A stretch of DNA of 26,209 bases from Eubacteriales bacterium. GTDB taxonomy: Bacteria > Bacillota_A > Clostridia > Lachnospirales > Lachnospiraceae. Under the pieces are notes generated by a model that saw only the letters and a list, made by a program, of their open reading frames with translations, was not told the DNA's origin and ran no database searches. Numbering within the stretch: the first letter of the stretch is position 1; each line of letters starts with the position of its first letter. Shown piece by piece: positions 22,189 to 26,209 of this stretch. The position numbers and the translations under genes were made by a program. The stretch covers positions 1-26,209 of the forward strand of contig JAUNAE010000012.1 in the NCBI GenBank assembly GCA_030527765.1. The letters are read 5' to 3'.

Positions 22189-24648
22189 TTATGATGCCTT
22201 CAGCGGGGTAACCTCAGACAATTTGGTGGTGAGCACTTTATACAGTTCCAGATCAGTAGGGAAATGATCCACGAACGGAAGTACTACATTACCATAGAAG
22301 AGAAGTCCTTCACCTTCACCGGAATGGGTTACATAAGATAACTGATGAGGCGAGATATTTAACTGGTTTGCAAGAATCTGTCGGTCTCCGGCGGCCTGAT
22401 TCAACATATAGATATAATCAGAGTTCTCGAAGATGTTTGCCACTTCCCTGGAGGCCAACAGATCTTTCACGTTCTGGGTAATTCCGGTCGGAATACCGCC
22501 CCATTTACGGAATCGCTTCCAGATCTCAACGGAGTAGGCTGCTGTCTGTTCCTCCTTCAGAAGCAGATGGAACTCATCCATATAATAACGGGTAGTCTTA
22601 CCTGCAGAACGGTTAGCGGTTACACGGCCCCAGACCTGATCCTGCACAACAATCATGCCTATTTTCTTCAGCTGTTTGCCTAATTCCTTGATGTCATAGC
22701 AGACAATTCGGTTATTAATATCTACGTTGGTTCTGTGATTGAAGAGGTTCAGGGAACCTTTAACATAGATTTCAAGGGCGGTTGCCACATGTCGAGCTTC
22801 CTTTTCTTCCTGAAGAAGAAGGGCATTGTAGAGATCTTCCAGAATCGGCATCTTCTCCGGTACCGGATCCTCGAAGTATTTCTGATAGATCTGATGAACA
22901 CAACGGTCGATAACGGTCTTTTCAACAGGAAGCAGACCGTCCTTACCACCTACAACCAGCTCACAAAGAGACAGGATAAAGTCTGATTTTAAGCTGGTAG
23001 GATCATCCTCTTCAGAGTAAGATTCATTGATATCCATAGGGTTGATATACTGGCTGCTGGAAGGACTGATCTTAATAACCTGTCCCTTCAGCTTATTGAC
23101 CAGGGCTGTGTACTCTGACTCGGGATCACAGACGATGATATCATCTGTAGTTACAACAAAGGCATTGAGCATTTCCCTCTTGGCAGAGAAGGATTTACCT
23201 GAACCAGGAGTACCAAGGATCAGACCATTCGGATTCTTTAAGAGCTTACGGTCTACCATGATCAGGTTGTTGGACAGGGCATTTAAACCACAATAGAGGG
23301 CTTCCGGGCCATCCTGGAATAACTCCTGTGTGGTAAAAGGTACAAAGATTGCTGTACTGGATGTAGTCAGCGCCCTCTGGATCGGAACCAGATTCTGGGC
23401 CAGAGGAAGGGATGACATCAGGGCCTGTTCCTGCTGGAAGTCCAGTCTCACTAAGTTGCAGTTATGCTTCTGGGCAATACTGGAAGCCTGGAAGATGTTA
23501 TTCTCCAGTTCCTGCTCCGTCTTACCGGTATTCATGATCATAAAGGTCAGGAGGAACATACGCTCATTCTGACTCTGCAGTTCCTTAAGAAGTGATTTGG
23601 CATCATTTCCATAGGTGGCAAGGTCAGAAGGAAGAATATCCATATCATATCCGGATCTTACCGCTCGTTTCTGCTCCTCAATCTTACTTCTATCGAGCTC
23701 TGTGATGATATGCTTAACCTGCTTGATGGCAGAGGTCTGGTCCACAGACTGGATATGCATGGAGATGACCTGGCTGGAATCCATCTCAAGGAAATCCTTC
23801 AGGAACTGGTCTGAGATATCGGATGCCGTAATCGCCAGATAACTCATGGCACCATGCATGGAACCCATGGCAAATGTCCTGCCTCCAGGGAAGGAAAATG
23901 AGGAAGGGGCGATAAAGTCCTTAACGGAAAGACCGCTCTGAGGAAGCCACTTCCAGTCGAAATGGAACTTCTCCTTATCTCCCATATGGAACATGCTGTG
24001 CATCAGCTGCAGGCGCTCTTTTCCATCCAGTGCCTTGGCTGCCGCACCAAGACGTCGGAAGTTATTGAGCAGGTCTGTCTGCACATGTTCAAGACGCGGC
24101 TTGGCATTACGCAGGGATTCTGCCTCAATACCGAAGGTAATATACTTGGTCTTGGTCAGACCGTTATTACCTCGCTCCAGCTGGGTCTTTAACATCTGGC
24201 TGTACTCGGCACGGATATTATCAAAGGAATCCTTACGGAGAGGAATCCTTGTGCTTTTTTCAAATGCATCCGCATCCGTTGCCATGTTCATAAAGGACAG
24301 TTCAAAGTGAATGGAACTGTCAAAAAAGTTCAGGAAACCGCACCATTCGTCGAAGATGGCAGATTTATCCTCCTTCTGGGCAAGCTGGTAATTGATATCC
24401 TGAAACTGAATGGTCTTTGTATAGTAATTGTCCCTGACACGGCAGATGCCATCCGGGAACATGCGCTGGAAAGGGATCGACTGCTGGGCTGTTCTGGGAA
24501 CCCCGTCGTCGCCTCGCACTTTTTCAATAATTTCTCGAATCTGTTTCTGTTCCTTTCTGGACAGGTTCTTAGGAACCTTGTAATTATCCAAATCATCCGG
24601 ATTCTTACCTAAAAGCTTAAGAAACAGGTTCTTTACCTGAGTGAACAA
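22189..24648 (-). CDS. VirB4-like conjugation ATPase
   Basis: An 819-aa VirB4/TraC-type ATPase, the motor of the type IV secretion channel. Walker A GTPGSGKS is at 479-486 and Walker B YYMDEFHLLL ends near 697, with D691-E692. The N-terminal 430 residues are the usual VirB4 N domain. The start is TTG (24646-24648), with AAAGGAGG 9 nt upstream; the first 32 nt overlap the prgI-like gene, so translation is coupled. No decay. Works with PrgI, the VirB6-like protein and the wall hydrolase to form the mating pore. Confidence 0.94.
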   Translation of the reverse strand: MFTQVKNLFLKLLGKNPDDLDNYKVPKNLSRKEQKQIREIIEKVRGDDGVPRTAQQSIPFQRMFPDGICRVRDNYYTKTIQFQDINYQLAQKEDKSAIFDEWCGFLNFFDSSIHFELSFMNMATDADAFEKSTRIPLRKDSFDNIRAEYSQMLKTQLERGNNGLTKTKYITFGIEAESLRNAKPRLEHVQTDLLNNFRRLGAAAKALDGKERLQLMHSMFHMGDKEKFHFDWKWLPQSGLSVKDFIAPSSFSFPGGRTFAMGSMHGAMSYLAITASDISDQFLKDFLEMDSSQVISMHIQSVDQTSAIKQVKHIITELDRSKIEEQKRAVRSGYDMDILPSDLATYGNDAKSLLKELQSQNERMFLLTFMIMNTGKTEQELENNIFQASSIAQKHNCNLVRLDFQQEQALMSSLPLAQNLVPIQRALTTSSTAIFVPFTTQELFQDGPEALYCGLNALSNNLIMVDRKLLKNPNGLILGTPGSGKSFSAKREMLNAFVVTTDDIIVCDPESEYTALVNKLKGQVIKISPSSSQYINPMDINESYSEEDDPTSLKSDFILSLCELVVGGKDGLLPVEKTVIDRCVHQIYQKYFEDPVPEKMPILEDLYNALLLQEEKEARHVATALEIYVKGSLNLFNHRTNVDINNRIVCYDIKELGKQLKKIGMIVVQDQVWGRVTANRSAGKTTRYYMDEFHLLLKEEQTAAYSVEIWKRFRKWGGIPTGITQNVKDLLASREVANIFENSDYIYMLNQAAGDRQILANQLNISPHQLSYVTHSGEGEGLLFYGNVVLPFVDHFPTDLELYKVLTTKLSEVTPLKAS

Positions 24649-25042
24649 CTTTTCCTGCCTCCTTTCTAACAGGCTTATTCTTCTGCATAATCTGTTTGAT
24701 CTCTTTTTCCGCCGCTGACTGACGGATCAGCATGGCATAATCATTATTGGTCTGATAGGGACGAGTCTTCGGTCTGATGAACTTCGCCTGGATAAAATGC
24801 TTTACCAGTACCTCACAGGGCATGCCATCCTTTTCATACATACCAAGGAAAAAGAAAGGGAGCATGACGAACATCATGCCCAGAGCTGCCAGACTGGTAT
24901 TCACGGTACTTTTGAGCAAAAAGAAAGACGGCACTCCGATCAGTGCCGCCAATCCAAAGCAGACAAGCTGCCTTTTGGTCAGATTAAATAAAACCTTGGT
25001 CTTGATTTTGCTTAAATCGCGTGGAACGGAAATATAGGCCAT
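24617..25042 (-). CDS. PrgI family membrane protein
   Basis: A 141-aa protein: an N-terminal basic segment (YISVPRDLSKIKTKVLFNLT), two membrane helices near residues 27-45 (LVCFGLAALIGVPSFFLL) and 50-67 (LAALGMMFVMLPFFFLG), and a hydrophilic C-terminal tail. This is the PrgI layout, a VirB3-like partner of VirB4 in Gram-positive type IV secretion. It begins 12 nt after the VirB6-like gene with AAGGAGG upstream and overlaps the VirB4 start. Confidence 0.88.
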   Translation of the reverse strand: MAYISVPRDLSKIKTKVLFNLTKRQLVCFGLAALIGVPSFFLLKSTVNTSLAALGMMFVMLPFFFLGMYEKDGMPCEVLVKHFIQAKFIRPKTRPYQTNNDYAMLIRQSAAEKEIKQIMQKNKPVRKEAGKVVHSGKEPVS

Positions 25043-25054
25043 TTGAACCTCCTT

Positions 25055-25921
25055 CTAGTGAGCTGCCAGCACAGATTTGCTGAGTGCGCCGGTCTTGAAT
25101 AAAGTAAAGCAGAGCAGAACGGTATAACCAAATACCGTCCAGATGGACATGATAATGTCATCAGTAATAGATACTGTCTGGATCAGCACCGCATAGATAC
25201 CGACCACGATCATGATCAGAAATCCCTGGAAGCCAAGAGCCATCAGGGAACGGAGATAATTCTGTCCTACCTGGCTCTGCTCCCTGTTTCCAAAGGTGGA
25301 AAATGGAATCGGCGCCAGACTAGTCACCAGATAGATCTCCAGCATTCGTCCCATAACGATGACAAAGATCAGCTTTGATAATACCCACATGGTGATGCCG
25401 ACCAGAAAGGTCTGGATATATAGACCAAGAAGCGGTCCGATATCCATTTCTGCTACTGTTTCCTCTAAAGCAGCTAAAGCGGAGGCATCCACCGCCGTGT
25501 CTCCGGCGATCAATCCTCCGCTTGAACTGATAACATGCTGTGCCACATCAAATACCGCCATAGTAATGTTGAAGCAATTTGTGATCAGCATAACAGCTAC
25601 ATAAGTTTTAAAGATCCATTTGAAAAAGATCCAGGTTTCAAAATTGGCAAGATTATTGTGATCAATAATCATCTGAATCAGTTCCCAGCAGGCGATGAAG
25701 GTCAGGACCATTCCAGCAATGGGGACGATCACTGTCTCCGAGACATTTCGGATCATACTAAAAACCCCCGGCGAAAAAGCCGCCGGGGTAGTACCTACCT
25801 GTACTGCAATGTCTCCAACCTGTGCATTGACCGAATCAAACATCCCCGAAAGATTATCCATGACACCGGCGACCAGCATGGTTTTCAGCCAGTCTGTAAT
25901 CTGTTCGAGTATGTGTTCCAT
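25055..25921 (-). CDS. VirB6/TrbL-like conjugation membrane protein (CD1112-like)
   Basis: A 288-aa polytopic membrane protein with about six hydrophobic segments: near 60-85 (VIVPIAGMVLTFIACWELI), 100-120, 165-190 (IQTFLVGITMWVLSKLIFVI), 195-205, 228-250 (GFQGFLIMIVVGIYAVLI) and 257-278. The NREQSQVGQNYLRSL loop is typical of this VirB6/TrbL group in Gram-positive ICEs. Forms part of the inner-membrane channel. GGAGG lies 7 nt upstream of the ATG. Oddly, an 8-bp GC hairpin followed by a U-tract lies inside the coding sequence (25760-25788). Confidence 0.9.
   Translation of the reverse strand: MEHILEQITDWLKTMLVAGVMDNLSGMFDSVNAQVGDIAVQVGTTPAAFSPGVFSMIRNVSETVIVPIAGMVLTFIACWELIQMIIDHNNLANFETWIFFKWIFKTYVAVMLITNCFNITMAVFDVAQHVISSSGGLIAGDTAVDASALAALEETVAEMDIGPLLGLYIQTFLVGITMWVLSKLIFVIVMGRMLEIYLVTSLAPIPFSTFGNREQSQVGQNYLRSLMALGFQGFLIMIVVGIYAVLIQTVSITDDIIMSIWTVFGYTVLLCFTLFKTGALSKSVLAAH
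25760..25788 (-). terminator. Intragenic terminator-like hairpin in the VirB6-like gene
   Basis: On the minus strand CCCCGGCG (25781-25788) pairs perfectly with CGCCGGGG (25766-25773), loop GCTTTTT, followed by G and TTTTT (25760-25764). It encodes part of TPAAFSPGVF, about 45 codons after the start. Sequence-wise it is the strongest hairpin in the window. Confidence 0.75.
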
Positions 25922-25935
25922 GTGCTACCTCCGAA

Positions 25936-26151
25936 TTAACCGAAGAGGCCGGAAAGAAGAGGAACAAGGGTAGTGCCGATAAGGGCAACACCGCCACCAG
26001 CCATGAGCTGCTTCATACCCTGGGACTTAGAGCCCGGATTGTCATTTCCATATCCTTCAAGAAGGTTGATTGCGCCCCAGATTCCGAGGCCTGCGCCTAA
26101 TGCGATAACGAGAGTCTGTAATACGGTTACACTGCTATTGAAAAATGCCAT
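25936..26151 (-). CDS. Maff2 family small membrane protein
   Basis: A 71-aa protein with two membrane helices (VTVLQTLVIALGAGLGIWGAI and GVALIGTTLVPLLSGLF), separated by a GYGNDNPGSKSQGMKQ loop. This is the Maff2 layout, a small pilin-like or channel-associated protein (VirB2-like position) at the head of ICE type IV secretion operons. It starts the visible operon and precedes the VirB6-like gene by 14 nt. The SD is weak (CAGGGG is too far). A small hairpin precedes it, GAAACG/CGTTTC (26177-26199). The coupling ATPase expected upstream is beyond the window. Confidence 0.88.
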   Translation of the reverse strand: MAFFNSSVTVLQTLVIALGAGLGIWGAINLLEGYGNDNPGSKSQGMKQLMAGGGVALIGTTLVPLLSGLFG

Positions 26152-26176
26152 AATAAAATTCGAAACCCAAACCCCT

Positions 26177-26199
26177 GAAACGGCTCATTTTGTCGTTTC
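26177..26199. promoter_or_regulatory. Short inverted repeat upstream of Maff2 gene
   Basis: GAAACG and CGTTTC form a 6-bp inverted repeat with an 11-nt spacer, about 25 nt upstream of the Maff2 start. No T-tract follows. It may influence expression of the pore genes; evidence is weak. Confidence 0.3.
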
Positions 26200-26209
26200 A
26201 CCACAATTT

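Overview
The window looks like part of an integrative conjugative element (ICE) from a low-to-moderate GC Gram-positive anaerobe, most likely a Clostridia/Lachnospiraceae-type gut bacterium. The basis is strong AGGAGG-type ribosome binding sites, tightly packed co-directional genes, and a run of families (Maff2, VirB6/TrbL-like, PrgI, VirB4, 3D-NlpC/P60 hydrolase, DUF4315, DUF4366, CHC2 primase, TopB, ArdC-like, TTRAP, MobC, MOBP relaxase) typical of Tn1549/CD11xx-like elements. No integrase, coupling ATPase (VirD4/TcpA) or element end lies in the window, so both flanks of the element are missing.

Nearly everything is on the minus strand, so the element reads from right to left. Positions 26151-18124 hold the mating-pore module: Maff2, VirB6-like, PrgI, VirB4, the wall hydrolase, DUF4315 and DUF4366. 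Positions 18029-16161 hold an unknown protein, a sigma region-4-like regulator, a 42-aa ORF and a RadC/JAB protein. Positions 16096-10704 hold DNA processing and accessory genes: primase, topoisomerase III, a small conserved protein, an ArdC-like antirestriction protein, an LPD16-like protein, TTRAP and MobC. A candidate oriT (nic-like CATAAGTGC) lies between mobC and a small membrane protein, followed by the MOBP relaxase (8729-10168).

Positions 8096-8646 carry the only plus-strand genes: two small tandem paralogues ended by a terminator. Between them and the next minus-strand operon is a GC-rich stretch of four consecutive stem-loops (7771-7904). Positions 7586-1 are cargo, mostly defence: a Septu-like PtuA/PtuB pair; an HTH regulator followed by type I restriction genes in which HsdR is intact but HsdM is cut off inside its methyltransferase domain; a possible short insertion remnant at the cut; then DUF3841, a 58-aa ORF and a TfoX-like protein.

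The most unusual feature is regulatory. At four places in the transfer operon an intrinsic-terminator-like hairpin with a U-tract sits 16-27 nt before the next start codon, and a fifth lies inside the virB6-like coding sequence. This suggests that conjugation-operon transcription is gated by attenuation or antitermination.
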